Positions 1 to 9,605 of a DNA stretch of 64,000 nt are shown piece after piece. The notes beneath the pieces are model-generated. The model ran no database searches. It was not told the origin of the DNA and saw only the letters and a list, made by a program, of their open reading frames with translations. Each line of letters begins with the position of its first letter. Position 1 is the first letter of the stretch. The position numbers were made by a program, and so were the translations under genes. The DNA comes from Uliginosibacterium gangwonense DSM 18521 (GTDB taxonomy: Bacteria > Pseudomonadota > Gammaproteobacteria > Burkholderiales > Rhodocyclaceae). The stretch is taken from the NCBI RefSeq assembly GCF_000373965.1, contig NZ_KB892835.1:405083-469082 (forward strand). Direction: 5' to 3'.

Positions 1-210
1 AACTACCGCCCGCAATTCTACTTCCGTACCACGGACGTGACTGGCGCCATCACCCTGCCCGAAGGCACGGAAATGGTCATGCCTGGCGACAACATCTCGA
101 TGACCGTCAAGCTGATTGCCCCGATCGCCATGGAAGAAGGTCTGCGCTTCGCCATCCGTGAAGGTGGCCGTACTGTTGGCGCCGGTGTGGTTGCCAAGAT
201 CATCGCGTAA
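1..210 (+). CDS. tuf: elongation factor Tu, C-terminal end (partial)
   Basis: The window opens inside this gene; 69 codons in frame 1 precede the TAA at 208–210. The translation ([15 protein letters not shown] near the start, [15 protein letters not shown] at the end) is the conserved C-terminal beta-barrel (domain 3) of EF-Tu, the GTPase that brings aminoacyl-tRNA to the ribosome. Position directly before rpsJ is the usual str/S10 junction in proteobacteria. The start lies outside the window. Identity is certain; whether it is tufA or tufB cannot be told. Confidence 0.97.
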   Translation, partial: NYRPQFYFRTTDVTGAITLPEGTEMVMPGDNISMTVKLIAPIAMEEGLRFAIREGGRTVGAGVVAKIIA

Positions 211-225
211 TATCTTTGTTGCATG

Positions 226-246
226 CGGCGCCCCAAGCGGGCGCCG
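226..246 (+). terminator. hairpin between tuf and rpsJ (weak terminator or attenuator)
   Basis: Perfect 8-bp arms CGGCGCCC / GGGCGCCG enclose a 5-nt loop and are followed by TTTGTTCTTT, an interrupted T tract. This looks like a leaky intrinsic terminator that would reduce read-through from tuf into the S10 genes. Activity is inferred only. Confidence 0.5.
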
Positions 247-285
247 TTTGTTCTTTGTGCTCTTTGTTGCTCTTTAGGAATCATC

Positions 286-597
286 ATGGCAAATCAAAAA
301 ATCCGTATCCGTCTGAAGGCTTTCGACTATCGCCTGATCGATCAATCCGCTCTGGAGATCGTCGAGACCGCCAAGCGTACCGGTGCTGTGGTGCGTGGCC
401 CTGTGCCCCTGCCCACCAAGATCGAGCGTTTTGACGTGCTGCGTTCCCCGCACGTGAACAAGACTTCCCGTGACCAGTTTGAAATCCGTACTCACCTGCG
501 TCTGATGGACATCATCGATCCGACCGATAAGACGGTTGATGCGCTGATGAAGCTTGATCTGCCTGCTGGTGTGGATGTCGAAATCAAGCTGCAATAA
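286..597 (+). CDS. rpsJ: 30S ribosomal protein S10
   Basis: A 103-residue protein starting [17 protein letters not shown], the standard S10 start and length. S10 sits in the 30S head and, as NusE, also joins the NusB antitermination complex on rRNA operons. The ATG at 286 is preceded by TTTAGGAA; an upstream in-frame extension is not homologous to S10 and is rejected. It follows tuf by 75 bp and is separated from rplC by 114 bp that carry a candidate promoter and a hairpin. Confidence 0.98.
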   Translation: MANQKIRIRLKAFDYRLIDQSALEIVETAKRTGAVVRGPVPLPTKIERFDVLRSPHVNKTSRDQFEIRTHLRLMDIIDPTDKTVDALMKLDLPAGVDVEIKLQ

Positions 598-606
598 TTC
601 TTGCGC

Positions 607-698
607 TTGCGTTTTGTCTTGCTCTTGGGATAGAATCCCACGCTTCGCGTATGTAGCGCGAAAGAGTCAATTGCGACCCGGTCAATCGGAACCGGGTC
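607..698 (+). promoter_or_regulatory. candidate promoter and leader hairpin before rplC
   Basis: TTGCGT (607–612), an 18-bp spacer and TAGAAT (631–636) form a plausible sigma-70 promoter. Downstream, GACCCGGT (675–682) and ACCGGGTC (691–698) make a perfect 8-bp hairpin ending three bases before the AGGAG ribosome binding site of rplC. This could give the rplC-onward genes their own transcription start and a translational control element. Seen as sequence; function inferred. Confidence 0.5.
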
Positions 699-711
699 AT
701 AGGAGAAAAAC

Positions 712-1353
712 ATGAGTCTAGGCCTTGTCGGTCGCAAGGTTGGCATGACTCGCATTTTTGCGGATGACGGTGTTTCCGTTCCCGTGACTGTGCTTGACGT
801 GTCGAACAATCGAGTGACCCAGATCAAGACCCCTGATGTGGATGGTTATTCCGCAGTGCAGGTGGCTTTCGGTCAGCGGCGTGCCAGCCGCGTCACTAAG
901 GCTCTCGCTGGTCATATGGCCAAAGCGGGTGCAGAGGCAGGTAGCGTGATGCGCGAGTTTCGCGTGGACGTTGCCAAGCTTGCCGGTTACAAGGCGGGCG
1001 ACGTGATCAGTGTGGAAATCTTTACTGTGGGTCAGAAGGTCGATGTGACCGGTACGTCCATTGGTAAGGGTTTTGCCGGTACGATCAAGCGTCACAACTT
1101 CAGTTCGCAACGCGCTACCCACGGTAACTCCCGTAGCCACAACGTGCCGGGTTCTATCGGTATGGCGCAGGATCCGGGGCGTGTTTTCCCGGGTAAGCGC
1201 ATGTCCGGCCATCTGGGTGCTGTCAAGTCGACGGTGCAAAACCTGGAAGTCGTGCGTGTGGATGTTGAACGTGGTCTGCTGCTCATCAAGGGTGCAGTGC
1301 CGGGTCATGATGGCGGCGACGTGGTTGTGCGTCCGGCTGTCAAGGCTAATTGA
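712..1353 (+). CDS. rplC: 50S ribosomal protein L3
   Basis: A 213-residue protein, [16 protein letters not shown] at the start, which is the hallmark L3 N terminus. The central segment [16 protein letters not shown]…[23 protein letters not shown] is the loop reaching the peptidyl transferase centre, where PrmB methylates a glutamine in relatives. L3 is an early assembly protein of the 50S subunit. The AGGAG at 701 fixes the ATG. It runs 11 bp ahead of rplD. Confidence 0.98.
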   Translation: MSLGLVGRKVGMTRIFADDGVSVPVTVLDVSNNRVTQIKTPDVDGYSAVQVAFGQRRASRVTKALAGHMAKAGAEAGSVMREFRVDVAKLAGYKAGDVISVEIFTVGQKVDVTGTSIGKGFAGTIKRHNFSSQRATHGNSRSHNVPGSIGMAQDPGRVFPGKRMSGHLGAVKSTVQNLEVVRVDVERGLLLIKGAVPGHDGGDVVVRPAVKAN

Positions 1354-1364
1354 TCGGGGGCATC

Positions 1365-1985
1365 ATGGAACTCAAACTGATTAACGATCAGGGTCAAGCC
1401 TCCGCTACTGTACAAGCATCCGACGCAGTGTTCGGCCGCGAGTACAACGAAGCGCTGGTTCACCAGTTGGTGGTGGCCTATCAAGCGAATGCCCGTTCTG
1501 GCAATCGTGCTCAGAAGGATCGTGGTGAAGTCAAGCACACCACCAAGAAGCCCTTCCGCCAAAAGGGTACGGGTAACGCCCGTGCCGGTATGTCCTCCTC
1601 GCCGTTGTGGCGTGGTGGTGGTCGGATTTTCCCGAACCGCCCGGACGAAAACTTTTCGCAAAAGGTCAACCGCAAGCAATTCCGCGCCGGGATTGCGACG
1701 ATTCTGTCGCAACTGGTGCGCGAGGATCGTCTGGTGGTGGTTGAAAACGTGGCTGTTGATGCGCCCAAGACTCGTATGCTGGTTCAAAAGCTCAAGGGTT
1801 ATGGTGCTGATTCCGCGCTGGTGATCACCGATTCCATCGATGAAAACCTGTGGCTGTCTTCGCGTAACCTGCACAATGTGCTCGTGCTCGAAGCCCACGA
1901 AGCCGACCCGGTTTCCTTGGTGCGCTTCCCGCGCGTCATCGTGACTCGTGCTGCGGTCGCCAAGATCGAGGAGATGTGGCAATGA
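1365..1985 (+). CDS. rplD: 50S ribosomal protein L4
   Basis: A 206-residue protein beginning [17 protein letters not shown]. It contains the long exit-tunnel loop ([29 protein letters not shown]) typical of L4. In E. coli L4 also represses its own operon; no equivalent leader before rpsJ is obvious here. The ATG at 1365 is preferred over an upstream GTG because homology starts there and GGGGG precedes it. Its TGA overlaps the rplW start (ATGA), so the two are translationally coupled. Confidence 0.98.
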   Translation: MELKLINDQGQASATVQASDAVFGREYNEALVHQLVVAYQANARSGNRAQKDRGEVKHTTKKPFRQKGTGNARAGMSSSPLWRGGGRIFPNRPDENFSQKVNRKQFRAGIATILSQLVREDRLVVVENVAVDAPKTRMLVQKLKGYGADSALVITDSIDENLWLSSRNLHNVLVLEAHEADPVSLVRFPRVIVTRAAVAKIEEMWQ

Positions 1986-2290
1986 GCTTTAGCCAGGAAC
2001 GACTCCTGCAGGTGCTGCTCGCGCCGCAGATTTCTGAAAAGGCTACATACGTAGCCGACAAGAATGAGCAAATTATTTTCCGTGTCGCCTCGGACGCTAC
2101 CAAGCCTGAAGTGAAGGCTGCCGTTGAGCTGCTGTTCAAGGTGCAGGTTGATGCCGTTCAGATCCTGAACGTCAAGGGCAAAGTCAAGCGCTCTGCTCGT
2201 GGCGTAGGCCGCCGCAAGGGCTGGAAGAAGGCTTTTGTGTGCCTGAAGCCGGGTCAAGAGATCAATTTTGTTGAGGGAGGGGCTGCATAA
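1982..2290 (+). CDS. rplW: 50S ribosomal protein L23
   Basis: A 102-residue protein ([22 protein letters not shown]) with the L23 core and the positively charged loop [21 protein letters not shown]23 lies at the tunnel exit and is the docking site for trigger factor and SRP. The ATG at 1982 overlaps the rplD stop; a GTG two codons upstream is possible but less likely. Its TAA overlaps the ATG of rplB by one base. Confidence 0.97.
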   Translation: MSFSQERLLQVLLAPQISEKATYVADKNEQIIFRVASDATKPEVKAAVELLFKVQVDAVQILNVKGKVKRSARGVGRRKGWKKAFVCLKPGQEINFVEGGAA

Positions 2291-3114
2291 TGTTGGTCAA
2301 AGTCAAACCCACCTCCGCTGGTCGCCGTGGCCTCGTCAAGGTGGTCAATCCGGATCTGCATAAGGGTAAGCCCTTTGCTGGTCTGGTGGAGAGCCAGAGC
2401 AAGAACGCTGGTCGTAACTCGAATGGTCGCATCACCGTTCGCCATCAAGGCGGCGGTCATAAGCAACACTACCGTCTGATCGACTTCAAGCGTAACAAAG
2501 ATGGCATCGTGGCCAAGGTTGAGCGGATCGAATACGACCCCAACCGTACCGCCAACATCGCCCTGCTGTGCTACGTTGACGGCGAACGCCGTTACATCGT
2601 GGCCCCGAAGGGTCTGGTTGTTGGTCAAGAACTGCTGAGCGGTTCCGAAGCCCCGATCAAGTCTGGTAACGCATTGCCGATCCGCAACATCCCGGTTGGT
2701 AGCACCATCCACTGCGTGGAAATGCTGCCGGGCAAGGGTGCTCAGCTGGCCCGCGCCGCAGGTACTTCGGTACAACTGCTGGCTCGTGAAGGCATGTATG
2801 CCCAGCTGCGTCTGCGTTCCGGTGAAATTCGCCGTGTTCACGTCGATTGCCGCGCCACGATTGGCGAAGTCGGTAACGAAGAGAACAACCTGCGCAAGAT
2901 TGGTAAGGCTGGTGCACAACGCTGGCGTGGTATTCGCCCGACCGTTCGCGGTACGGCGATGAACCCGGTGGATCACCCGCACGGTGGTGGTGAAGGCCGT
3001 ACTGGCGAAGGCCGCGTGCCTGTCAGCCCGTGGGGTACTCCGGCGAAGGGCTATCGTACGCGTAGCAACAAGCGTACGAACAGCATGATCGTTCAGCGTC
3101 GTCACAAGCGATAA
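2290..3114 (+). CDS. rplB: 50S ribosomal protein L2
   Basis: A 274-residue protein of normal L2 length. The C-terminal segment [17 protein letters not shown] contains the conserved histidine region (H-P-H-G-G-G) near the peptidyl transferase centre. L2 is needed for subunit association and peptidyl transfer. The ATG overlaps the last base of the rplW stop codon. It runs 9 bp ahead of rpsS. Confidence 0.98.
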   Translation: MLVKVKPTSAGRRGLVKVVNPDLHKGKPFAGLVESQSKNAGRNSNGRITVRHQGGGHKQHYRLIDFKRNKDGIVAKVERIEYDPNRTANIALLCYVDGERRYIVAPKGLVVGQELLSGSEAPIKSGNALPIRNIPVGSTIHCVEMLPGKGAQLARAAGTSVQLLAREGMYAQLRLRSGEIRRVHVDCRATIGEVGNEENNLRKIGKAGAQRWRGIRPTVRGTAMNPVDHPHGGGEGRTGEGRVPVSPWGTPAKGYRTRSNKRTNSMIVQRRHKR

Positions 3115-3123
3115 GAGGTAGTC

Positions 3124-3399
3124 ATGGCACGTTCCGTAAAAAAAGGGCCGTTTGTAGACGACCATCTTTTCAAGAAGGTTGAAGCGGCGGCGAATTCCAG
3201 CGACAAGCGTCCGATCAAGACGTGGTCGCGTCGTTCGACGATTCTTCCTGAGTTTGTCGGGCTGACGATTGCTGTGCATAACGGCAAGCAACACATTCCG
3301 GTGTATGTGACTGAAAACATGGTGGGTCACAAACTGGGCGAGTTCGCGCTGACGCGTACCTTCAAGGGTCACGCTGCCAGCAAGAAGGCGAAGAAGTAA
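3124..3399 (+). CDS. rpsS: 30S ribosomal protein S19
   Basis: A 91-residue protein, [19 protein letters not shown] at the start, with [22 protein letters not shown] in the middle; both are diagnostic of S19. S19 binds 16S rRNA in the 30S head next to S13. The ribosome binding site is AGAGGTAG before the ATG. It has the normal length and position between rplB and rplV. Confidence 0.98.
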   Translation: MARSVKKGPFVDDHLFKKVEAAANSSDKRPIKTWSRRSTILPEFVGLTIAVHNGKQHIPVYVTENMVGHKLGEFALTRTFKGHAASKKAKK

Positions 3400-3408
3400 G
3401 GGGTGATC

Positions 3409-3738
3409 ATGGAAACCAATGCAAGTTTGCGCGGTGTCCGCCTCTCCGCCCAGAAGGGTCGCCTTGTGGCTGACCTGGTACGTGGCAAGCCGGTGGAACA
3501 GGCGCTTAATATTTTGACCTTCAGCCCCAAAAAGGGCGCAGTCATCATCAAGAAGGTGCTCGAGTCGGCAATCGCCAACGCCGAGCACAACGATGGTGCT
3601 GACATTGATGCATTGAAGGTCAAGACCATTCACGTGGAGAAGGCAACTTCCCTGAAGCGTTTCACAGCCCGTGCAAAGGGCCGTGGTAACCGCATCGAGA
3701 AGCAGACCTGCCACATTTATCTTTCTGTTGGGGAATAA
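3409..3738 (+). CDS. rplV: 50S ribosomal protein L22
   Basis: A 109-residue protein ([20 protein letters not shown]). The C-terminal hairpin [20 protein letters not shown] lines the peptide exit tunnel where macrolide-resistance changes occur in other bacteria. The ATG at 3409 with the GGGGTG upstream is chosen over a GTG two codons earlier. It is separated from rpsS and rpsC by 9 bp on each side. Confidence 0.98.
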   Translation: METNASLRGVRLSAQKGRLVADLVRGKPVEQALNILTFSPKKGAVIIKKVLESAIANAEHNDGADIDALKVKTIHVEKATSLKRFTARAKGRGNRIEKQTCHIYLSVGE

Positions 3739-3747
3739 GGGGAGCAC

Positions 3748-4551
3748 ATGGGACAGAAAATCCATCCTACCGGCTTCCGCCTGGCGGTAACGCGGAACTG
3801 GAGCTCTCGCTGGTTCGCCAACAGCAAGAGTTTTGCAAAGATGTTGCACGAAGATATCGAAGTTCGTGACCATCTGAAGAAGAAGCTGGCGCAGGCTTCG
3901 GTGGGCCGCGTGCTCATCGAGCGTCCTGCCAAGAACGCCCGTATCACCGTGTTCAGCGCCCGTCCGGGCGTTGTGATCGGCAAGAAGGGTGAAGACATTG
4001 AAAAGCTGAAGGCCGATCTGCAAAAGATTATGGGCGTGCCGGTACACGTCAATATCGAAGAGATCCGCAAGCCTGAGCTGGATGCGCAACTGATCGCCGA
4101 TTCGATTGCCCAGCAATTGGAAAAGCGCATCATGTTCCGCCGCGCCATGAAGCGCGCAATGCAGAACGCCATGCGTCTGGGTGCCCAGGGCATCAAGATC
4201 ATGAGTGCAGGTCGTCTGAATGGTGCTGAAATCGCCCGTACCGAATGGTATCGTGAAGGCCGTGTGCCCCTGCACACCCTGCGCGCTGACATCGACTACG
4301 GCTTCTCCGAAGCCAACACCACCTACGGCATCATCGGCATCAAGGTCTGGGTGTACAAGGGCGAGATGGTTGGCAAGGGCGAACAGCCTGTGGCAGCCGA
4401 ACCGACTGAGAACGAAAACCGCAAGCCGCGTCGTGGCGCACGCAACGAAGGTGAGGGCAAGCCCGCTCCTCGTCGTGCAGCACGCAAGCCTGGTGAAGGC
4501 GCGGACAAGCGAGTGAAGAACGCAGGAGCTAGCGATGCTGCAGCCGAATAG
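3748..4551 (+). CDS. rpsC: 30S ribosomal protein S3
   Basis: A 267-residue protein starting [18 protein letters not shown]. The KH-domain motif [13 protein letters not shown] is visible near residues 70–85. It is longer than the E. coli protein because of a low-complexity tail after about residue 215, rich in Arg, Ala, Pro and Glu ([19 protein letters not shown]), as in many betaproteobacteria. S3 forms part of the mRNA entry channel helicase. The last 17 bases overlap the start of rplP, so the tail is truly translated in the frame shown. Confidence 0.98.
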   Translation: MGQKIHPTGFRLAVTRNWSSRWFANSKSFAKMLHEDIEVRDHLKKKLAQASVGRVLIERPAKNARITVFSARPGVVIGKKGEDIEKLKADLQKIMGVPVHVNIEEIRKPELDAQLIADSIAQQLEKRIMFRRAMKRAMQNAMRLGAQGIKIMSAGRLNGAEIARTEWYREGRVPLHTLRADIDYGFSEANTTYGIIGIKVWVYKGEMVGKGEQPVAAEPTENENRKPRRGARNEGEGKPAPRRAARKPGEGADKRVKNAGASDAAAE

Positions 4552-4948
4552 AAGGAAGTACCGCAAAGAGCAGAAAGGTCGTAATACCGGTATTGCGACC
4601 CGCGGCAACAAGGTGAGCTTTGGCGAATACGGCCTGAAGGCAATTGGTCGTGGTCGTTTGACCGCCCGCCAGATTGAAGCGGCTCGTCGTGCAATGACGC
4701 GTCACATCAAGCGCGGTGGTCGGATCTGGATCCGGATCTTCCCGGACAAGCCGATTTCCAAGAAGCCTGCTGAAGTCCGTATGGGTAACGGTAAGGGTAA
4801 TCCGGAGTATTGGGTTGCTGAAATCCAGCCGGGCAAGGTTCTCTATGAAATGGACGGCGTCGATGAAACGCTGGCACGCGAGGCTTTCCGCCTGGCCGCT
4901 GCCAAGCTGCCCATCGAGACGACGTTCGTCACTCGGCTTGTGGGGTAA
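4535..4948 (+). CDS. rplP: 50S ribosomal protein L16
   Basis: A 137-residue protein, [19 protein letters not shown] at the start, with the conserved [18 protein letters not shown] and the [14 protein letters not shown] segment. L16 organises the A-site tRNA elbow region of the 50S subunit. The ATG lies inside the rpsC tail with AGGAG at 4524–4528. It precedes rpmC by three bases. Confidence 0.98.
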   Translation: MLQPNRRKYRKEQKGRNTGIATRGNKVSFGEYGLKAIGRGRLTARQIEAARRAMTRHIKRGGRIWIRIFPDKPISKKPAEVRMGNGKGNPEYWVAEIQPGKVLYEMDGVDETLAREAFRLAAAKLPIETTFVTRLVG

Positions 4949-4951
4949 GAC

Positions 4952-5143
4952 ATGAAGGCTAATGATCTGCGTGCCAAGAGCGCCGCTGAGCTGCAAGAAG
5001 AGTTGGTTGCGTTGCTCAAGGAGCAATTTTCGTTCCGTATGCAACTGGCAACCCAACAACTCACCAACAGCGCACAGCTGGGCCGCGTGCGTCGTGACAT
5101 TGCACGCATTCGTACTGTGCTGCGTGAAAAGGCGGTGGCGTGA
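4952..5143 (+). CDS. rpmC: 50S ribosomal protein L29
   Basis: A 63-residue, two-helix protein ([19 protein letters not shown]…[22 protein letters not shown]), the usual L29 pattern. It neighbours L23 at the exit tunnel. Its TGA shares a base with the ATG of rpsQ (TGATG), which suggests coupled translation. Confidence 0.97.
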   Translation: MKANDLRAKSAAELQEELVALLKEQFSFRMQLATQQLTNSAQLGRVRRDIARIRTVLREKAVA

Positions 5144-5409
5144 TGAGTGAGCAAAAGGTAGTGGTACACCGCACATTGAGCGGTCGTGTGGTCAGTGACA
5201 AGATGGACAAGACGGTGACCGTTCTGGTTGAGCGTCGCGTCAAGCACCCGCTGTACAACAAGGTGATCGTGCGTTCCAAGCGTTACCACGCTGACGTGCA
5301 AGCCGGTGTTGCTGCAGAAGGCGACCTGGTTGAGATCGAGGAATGCCGTCCGATCTCCAAAACCAAGAGCTGGCGTGTTACTCGTGTCATTGAAAAGGCA
5401 CAAAGCTAA
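5143..5409 (+). CDS. rpsQ: 30S ribosomal protein S17
   Basis: An 88-residue OB-fold protein ([27 protein letters not shown]) with the conserved [22 protein letters not shown]17 is a primary 16S rRNA binder. The ATG at 5143 overlaps the rpmC stop; the GTG one codon earlier is an alternative. It ends the first co-transcribed block, since a 140-bp leader with its own promoter follows. Confidence 0.98.
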   Translation: MSEQKVVVHRTLSGRVVSDKMDKTVTVLVERRVKHPLYNKVIVRSKRYHADVQAGVAAEGDLVEIEECRPISKTKSWRVTRVIEKAQS

Positions 5410-5427
5410 TTAATTTGGCTTTAGGTC

Positions 5428-5492
5428 TTGCACAAACTGTCGAGCCAAGCTAGAATGCTTGGCTCGATCTCCCGCACTTTGCGGGGTCTTTT
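5428..5492 (+). promoter_or_regulatory. internal promoter inside a hairpin, followed by an attenuator-like hairpin, before rplN
   Basis: TTGCAC (5428–5433), 17 bp, TAGAAT (5451–5456) is a near-consensus promoter. The −10 box is exactly the loop of a perfect 9-bp inverted repeat, GAGCCAAGC (5442–5450) and GCTTGGCTC (5457–5465). Downstream CCCGCA (5471–5476) and TGCGGG (5480–5485) form a hairpin followed by GTCTTTTC, which resembles an attenuator. The rplN start is at 5550. A regulated start of the spc block is the inference. Confidence 0.6.
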
Positions 5493-5549
5493 CCCAGACG
5501 GGATCCAAGACTGGACGCCTAGCGTTCCAAGTTGGATGGAGTGAATTAA

Positions 5550-5918
5550 ATGATCCAAATGCAGACGATACTTGATGTCGCCGATAACACTGGTGCACGC
5601 TCTGTGATGTGCATTAAAGTGTTGGGTGGTTCCAAGCGCCGCTATGCTGGCGTGGGTGACATCATCAAGGTGAGCATCAGAGATGCGGCACCGCGTGGGC
5701 GTGTCAAGAAGGGCGATGTGTACAATGCTGTGGTGGTTCGTACCGCCAAGGGTGTGCGTCGCGTGGATGGCTCGCTGATCAAGTTTGATAAGAACGCGGC
5801 TGTTTTGTTGAACGCGAAGCTGGAGCCAATTGGCACGCGTATTTTTGGGCCGGTCACGCGCGAATTGCGTACCGAGCGTTTCATGAAGATTGTTTCGCTG
5901 GCCCCTGAGGTCCTCTGA
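5550..5918 (+). CDS. rplN: 50S ribosomal protein L14
   Basis: A 122-residue protein ([24 protein letters not shown]), full L14 length, with [21 protein letters not shown]14 contributes to intersubunit bridges and is the binding site of the silencing factor RsfS. It is the first gene after the internal promoter region at 5428–5492, which matches the start of the spc block in other bacteria. Confidence 0.98.
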   Translation: MIQMQTILDVADNTGARSVMCIKVLGGSKRRYAGVGDIIKVSIRDAAPRGRVKKGDVYNAVVVRTAKGVRRVDGSLIKFDKNAAVLLNAKLEPIGTRIFGPVTRELRTERFMKIVSLAPEVL

Positions 5919-5927
5919 GGAGCGAAG

Positions 5928-6245
5928 ATGAACAAGATTCGCAAAGGGGACGAAGTTCTCGTCCTGACTGGCAAGGACAAGGGTAAGCGCGGAACAGTGC
6001 TGCGCCGTGTGGATGCCGAGCGAGTGGTGGTGGAAGGCGTGAATCGCGTTAAGAAGCATACGCGCCCGAATCCGGTTAAGGGTCAGGCTGGTGGCATTGT
6101 TGAAAAGGAGATGCCGATCCACGTTTCGAACGTGGCGATCTTCAATCCGGCAACCCAGAAGGCTGACCGCGTTGGTTTCAAGTTGCTTGAAGATGGCAAG
6201 AAGGTTCGCTTCTTTAAGTCAAACGGCGAACTGCTTGGCGCGTAA
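5928..6245 (+). CDS. rplX: 50S ribosomal protein L24
   Basis: A 105-residue protein with the KOW motif at the N terminus ([20 protein letters not shown], then [19 protein letters not shown]). L24 starts 50S assembly by binding the 5' domain of 23S rRNA. TGAGGAGCGAAG gives a clear ribosome binding site. Spacing to both neighbours is 9 bp. Confidence 0.98.
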   Translation: MNKIRKGDEVLVLTGKDKGKRGTVLRRVDAERVVVEGVNRVKKHTRPNPVKGQAGGIVEKEMPIHVSNVAIFNPATQKADRVGFKLLEDGKKVRFFKSNGELLGA

Positions 6246-6254
6246 GGAATAGTC

Positions 6255-6794
6255 ATGGCTCGTCTGCAAGATTTCTACAAGTCTGAAGTGGTTGCTCAAC
6301 TGAGCAAGCAATTCGGCTATAAGTCGATCATGGAAGTGCCGCGTATCACCAAGGTCACCCTGAATATGGGTGTGGGTGAGGCTGTGGGTGACAAGAAGGT
6401 GTTGGAAAACGCTGTTGGCGATATGACCAAGATTGCAGGTCAAAAGCCGGTGGTGACCAAGGCCAAGAAGTCCATTGCCGGTTTCAAGATCCGCGAAGGC
6501 TACCCGATTGGCTGCATGGTGACCCTGCGTGGTCCGCGCATGTTCGAATTCCTGGATCGTCTGGTGACGATTGCGATGCCGCGTATTCGCGACTTTCGCG
6601 GGATTGTTGCCAAGGGTTTTGATGGTCGTGGCAACTACAACCTCGGTGTGAAAGAGCAAATTATTTTCCCCGAGATTGAGTATGACAAGATCGATGCGCT
6701 GCGTGGGATGAACATCAGTATTACCACGACTGCGAAGACGGACGAAGAGGCGCGTGCGCTTCTGGCGGCGTTCAAATTCCCGTTCAAGAACTGA
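6255..6794 (+). CDS. rplE: 50S ribosomal protein L5
   Basis: A 179-residue protein ([24 protein letters not shown]) with [21 protein letters not shown] and the tRNA-contact loop. It binds 5S rRNA with L18 and L25 in the central protuberance. The length equals that of E. coli L5. It runs 7 bp ahead of rpsN. Confidence 0.98.
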   Translation: MARLQDFYKSEVVAQLSKQFGYKSIMEVPRITKVTLNMGVGEAVGDKKVLENAVGDMTKIAGQKPVVTKAKKSIAGFKIREGYPIGCMVTLRGPRMFEFLDRLVTIAMPRIRDFRGIVAKGFDGRGNYNLGVKEQIIFPEIEYDKIDALRGMNISITTTAKTDEEARALLAAFKFPFKN

Positions 6795-6801
6795 GGGTGA
6801 T

Positions 6802-7107
6802 ATGGCTAAACTGGCTGTTATCAATCGCGAAGAAAAGCGCCGCAAGACGGTGCAAAAGTTCGCTGCCAAGCGTGCCGAACTGGTCGCAGTGATCGAAGAC
6901 GTTTCCCGCTCCGAAGAAGAGCGTGTGGAGGCTCGTCTGAAGCTGCAAAAGCTGCCACGCAATGCCAGCCCGAGTCGTTTGCGCAATCGTTGCGAACTGA
7001 CTGGGCGCCCTCGTGGTGTGTTCCGTAAATTTGGTCTGTGTCGTAACAAACTGCGTGAAGCTGCTTTCCGTGGTGAAGTTCCTGGCATGACCAAGGCTAG
7101 CTGGTAA
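6802..7107 (+). CDS. rpsN: 30S ribosomal protein S14
   Basis: A 101-residue protein ([21 protein letters not shown]…[26 protein letters not shown]). This is the long, zinc-independent S14 type: the zinc-ribbon CxxC pairs of the short form are absent. The ATG at 6802 is chosen because S14 homology starts there; the upstream extension overlaps rplE in another frame and is noise. Confidence 0.98.
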   Translation: MAKLAVINREEKRRKTVQKFAAKRAELVAVIEDVSRSEEERVEARLKLQKLPRNASPSRLRNRCELTGRPRGVFRKFGLCRNKLREAAFRGEVPGMTKASW

Positions 7108-7117
7108 GGAGATCGAG

Positions 7118-7513
7118 ATGAGTATGTCTGATCCGATCGCCGATATGCTGACGCGCATTCGTAACGCTCAGCAGTCTCAGAAGGGTTCGGTTTCCATGCC
7201 GTCCTCGAAGCTGAAAGTTGCGATCGCCCAAGTGTTGAAGGACGAAGGTTATGTTGAGGATTTCGTGGTTCGTGGCGAAGGTGCTTCGCGCGAGCTGTCG
7301 ATTGCTCTCAAGTATTATGCAGGTCGTCCGGTTATCGAGCGTATTGAGCGTGTGAGCAAGCCCGGTCTGCGCGTCTATCGCGGCTGTGACGACTTGCCGA
7401 AGGTCATGAACGGCCTCGGTGTGGCAATTGTCTCCACCCCCAGTGGCGTCATGACTGACCGTCGTGCTCGTGCCAGCAAGGTTGGCGGCGAAGTGCTCTG
7501 CGTCGTGGCATAA
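7118..7513 (+). CDS. rpsH: 30S ribosomal protein S8
   Basis: A 131-residue protein ([18 protein letters not shown]) ending in [12 protein letters not shown], diagnostic for S8. S8 binds the central 16S domain; in E. coli it also represses the spc operon by binding mRNA near rplE. No test of such a site was possible here. A second ATG two codons in is an alternative start. AAGGAG precedes the first. Confidence 0.98.
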   Translation: MSMSDPIADMLTRIRNAQQSQKGSVSMPSSKLKVAIAQVLKDEGYVEDFVVRGEGASRELSIALKYYAGRPVIERIERVSKPGLRVYRGCDDLPKVMNGLGVAIVSTPSGVMTDRRARASKVGGEVLCVVA

Positions 7514-7524
7514 GGAGGAAGAAT

Positions 7525-8058
7525 ATGTCACGCGTAGCGAAGAACCCCGTTGTGCTGCCCGCCGGTGTTGAAGCCAATGTTGGTCAGGGCGAAATCACCA
7601 TCAAGGGCCCATTGGGTAGCTTGAAGCTGAACTTGCATCCATCCATTGCCATTGAGCGTGAAGGTAACGTCGTCAAGGTGGTGGCTGTTGCTGGCAGTGT
7701 GAATGGCAATGCCATGTCGGGTACCACCCGCGCATTGCTGGCCAATATGGTGAACGGTGTGGCCAAGGGTTTTGAGCGCAAGCTCAACCTAGTGGGTGTG
7801 GGCTATCGTGCCCAGGCTCAAGGCGACAAGTTGAACCTGACGCTTGGTTTCTCCCATCCTGTGGTGCATCAGATGCCGGCCGGTGTGAAGGTGGAAACAC
7901 CGACCCAGACCGAAATCGTCATCAAGGGTGTCGACAAGCAACAGGTTGGTCAGGTAGCCGCTGAAGTTCGCGCTTATCGTGCTCCGGAGCCCTATAAGGG
8001 CAAGGGCGTGCGTTATGCCGACGAAGTGGTGTCCCTGAAGGAAACCAAGAAGAAGTAA
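7525..8058 (+). CDS. rplF: 50S ribosomal protein L6
   Basis: A 177-residue protein of standard length ([19 protein letters not shown]) with the C-terminal signature [17 protein letters not shown]6 lies near the sarcin–ricin loop and the EF-G/EF-Tu site. The strong AAGGAGGAA upstream sets the ATG. Downstream rplR follows after 12 bp. Confidence 0.98.
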   Translation: MSRVAKNPVVLPAGVEANVGQGEITIKGPLGSLKLNLHPSIAIEREGNVVKVVAVAGSVNGNAMSGTTRALLANMVNGVAKGFERKLNLVGVGYRAQAQGDKLNLTLGFSHPVVHQMPAGVKVETPTQTEIVIKGVDKQQVGQVAAEVRAYRAPEPYKGKGVRYADEVVSLKETKKK

Positions 8059-8070
8059 AGGCGGACGGAT

Positions 8071-8424
8071 ATGAACAAGAAAGAAGCGCGTTTGCGCAGG
8101 GCTCGCAAGACCCGGGCCCGTATTGCGGAGCAAAAAGTCGCTCGGCTGACTGTGTTCCGTTCGAATTGCCATATTTATGCGCAAATCATCTCTGGTTGTG
8201 GTTCGCGCGTGATCGCTGCGGCCTCTACCAACGAGGAAGCAGTGCGCGGCGATATGGCCAATGGCGGCAACAGCAAGGCGGCCGTTGTGGTAGGTAAGTT
8301 AATCGCGCAGCGTGCCGTTGCGGCCGGAGTCGATTCGGTTGCTTTCGATCGCGCTGGTTACATGTATCACGGGCGTGTGAAGGCTCTGGCCGAAGCTGCG
8401 CGTGAGAATGGACTGAAGTTCTGA
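8071..8424 (+). CDS. rplR: 50S ribosomal protein L18
   Basis: A 117-residue protein ([21 protein letters not shown]) ending [26 protein letters not shown], both ends typical of L18. It binds 5S rRNA in the central protuberance with L5. It has the normal length and place in the spc block. Confidence 0.98.
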   Translation: MNKKEARLRRARKTRARIAEQKVARLTVFRSNCHIYAQIISGCGSRVIAAASTNEEAVRGDMANGGNSKAAVVVGKLIAQRAVAAGVDSVAFDRAGYMYHGRVKALAEAARENGLKF

Positions 8425-8435
8425 GCGAGAGAGTC

Positions 8436-8960
8436 ATGGCTAAGCAACAGACAAAGAAAGTTCAGGCTTCTGAAGAGCGTGACGATGGCCTGCGCGAAAA
8501 GATGGTATCCGTCAACCGCGTCACCAAGGTGGTGAAGGGTGGCCGGATCCTGGGTTTTGCTGCGCTGACGGTGGTTGGTGATGGCGATGGCGGTATTGGC
8601 ATGGGCAAGGGCAAGTCCCGCGAAGTGCCTGTGGCTGTACAAAAGGCCATGAACGAAGCCCGCGCCAAGATGGCCAAGGTAGCCTTGCGTAATGGCACCC
8701 TGCAGCATTCGGTGATCGGTAAGCATGGTGCAGCCAGAGTGTTGATGCAGCCCGCCCCAAGCGGTACCGGCATCATTGCTGGTGGTGCAATGCGCGCTGT
8801 GTTTGAAGTCATGGGTGTCACGGATGTGATTTGCAAGTGCCTGGGCTCAACGAATCCGTACAACGTGGTTCGTGCAACCCTCAATGGCCTCTTTGCAACC
8901 AGCACACCCGCTGAAATTGCTGCCAAGCGCGGCAAGACCGTTGAAGAAATCCAGGGGTGA
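8436..8960 (+). CDS. rpsE: 30S ribosomal protein S5
   Basis: A 174-residue protein with the S5 dsRNA-binding domain ([19 protein letters not shown], then [20 protein letters not shown]) and the C-terminal domain ([19 protein letters not shown]). S5 shapes the mRNA entry and affects decoding accuracy; spectinomycin-resistance changes map to its N-terminal loop in other species. It runs 3 bp ahead of rpmD. Confidence 0.98.
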   Translation: MAKQQTKKVQASEERDDGLREKMVSVNRVTKVVKGGRILGFAALTVVGDGDGGIGMGKGKSREVPVAVQKAMNEARAKMAKVALRNGTLQHSVIGKHGAARVLMQPAPSGTGIIAGGAMRAVFEVMGVTDVICKCLGSTNPYNVVRATLNGLFATSTPAEIAAKRGKTVEEIQG

Positions 8961-8963
8961 TAT

Positions 8964-9146
8964 ATGGCTGACAAGAAGGTTCGTGTCACGCTTGTGAAAA
9001 GCCTGATCGGCACCAAGCAAGATCACCGTGCCACCGTGCGCGGCTTGGGCTTGCGTCGTTTGAATCATTGTGTAGAACTGGAAGATACACCGGCTGTTCG
9101 CGGTATGATCCATAAGGTTGCCTACCTGGTTAAGTGCGAGGGTTAA
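8964..9146 (+). CDS. rpmD: 50S ribosomal protein L30
   Basis: A 60-residue protein ([20 protein letters not shown], then [18 protein letters not shown]) of the bacterial L30 family, which many bacteria lack but proteobacteria retain. The TAA is immediately followed by the ATG of rplO. Ribosome binding site GGGGTGA. Confidence 0.97.
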   Translation: MADKKVRVTLVKSLIGTKQDHRATVRGLGLRRLNHCVELEDTPAVRGMIHKVAYLVKCEG

Positions 9147-9581
9147 ATGGAACTGAACAAGCTGCAACCCGCTGAGGGTTCCAAAAAGGCTCGTCGTCGC
9201 GTTGGCCGTGGCATCGGCTGTGGTTTGGGCAAGACTTGCGGTCGCGGTCACAAGGGGCAGAAGTCCCGTGCTGGCGGTTTCCACAAGGTTGGTTTCGAAG
9301 GCGGTCAAATGCCTTTGCAACGTCGTCTGCCCAAGCGCGGTTTTGTGTCGCTGACGGCTGCCCGTAACCAGGAAGTTCGCCTGAGCGAAATCGCTGCGCT
9401 GCCTATCGACGAAATTGATCTGTTGTCGCTCAAGCAAGCAGGGCTGATCAGCATTGACGCTCTGTCTGCGAAGGTTATTCTGTCCGGCTCGATCGAACGC
9501 AAGGTTGCCTTGCGCGGTATCGGTGCTACCAAGGGTGCGCGTGCAGCGATTGAAGCTGCAGGCGGCTCGGTTTCCGAATAA
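9147..9581 (+). CDS. rplO: 50S ribosomal protein L15
   Basis: A 144-residue protein ([20 protein letters not shown], then [20 protein letters not shown]) with the Gly/Arg-rich N-terminal extension that threads into 23S rRNA. A late assembly protein of the 50S subunit. It abuts rpmD with no gap and precedes secY by 24 bp. Confidence 0.98.
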   Translation: MELNKLQPAEGSKKARRRVGRGIGCGLGKTCGRGHKGQKSRAGGFHKVGFEGGQMPLQRRLPKRGFVSLTAARNQEVRLSEIAALPIDEIDLLSLKQAGLISIDALSAKVILSGSIERKVALRGIGATKGARAAIEAAGGSVSE

Positions 9582-9605
9582 CTTTCCAGAGCGGGAGCGA
9601 TTAGC

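Noticed and set aside
2254-4611. Long open frame (785 codons) on the − strand across rplB–rpsC
   Set aside because: It lies opposite well-conserved ribosomal protein genes; the skewed codon use of highly expressed genes creates such frames. No motif or ribosome binding site.
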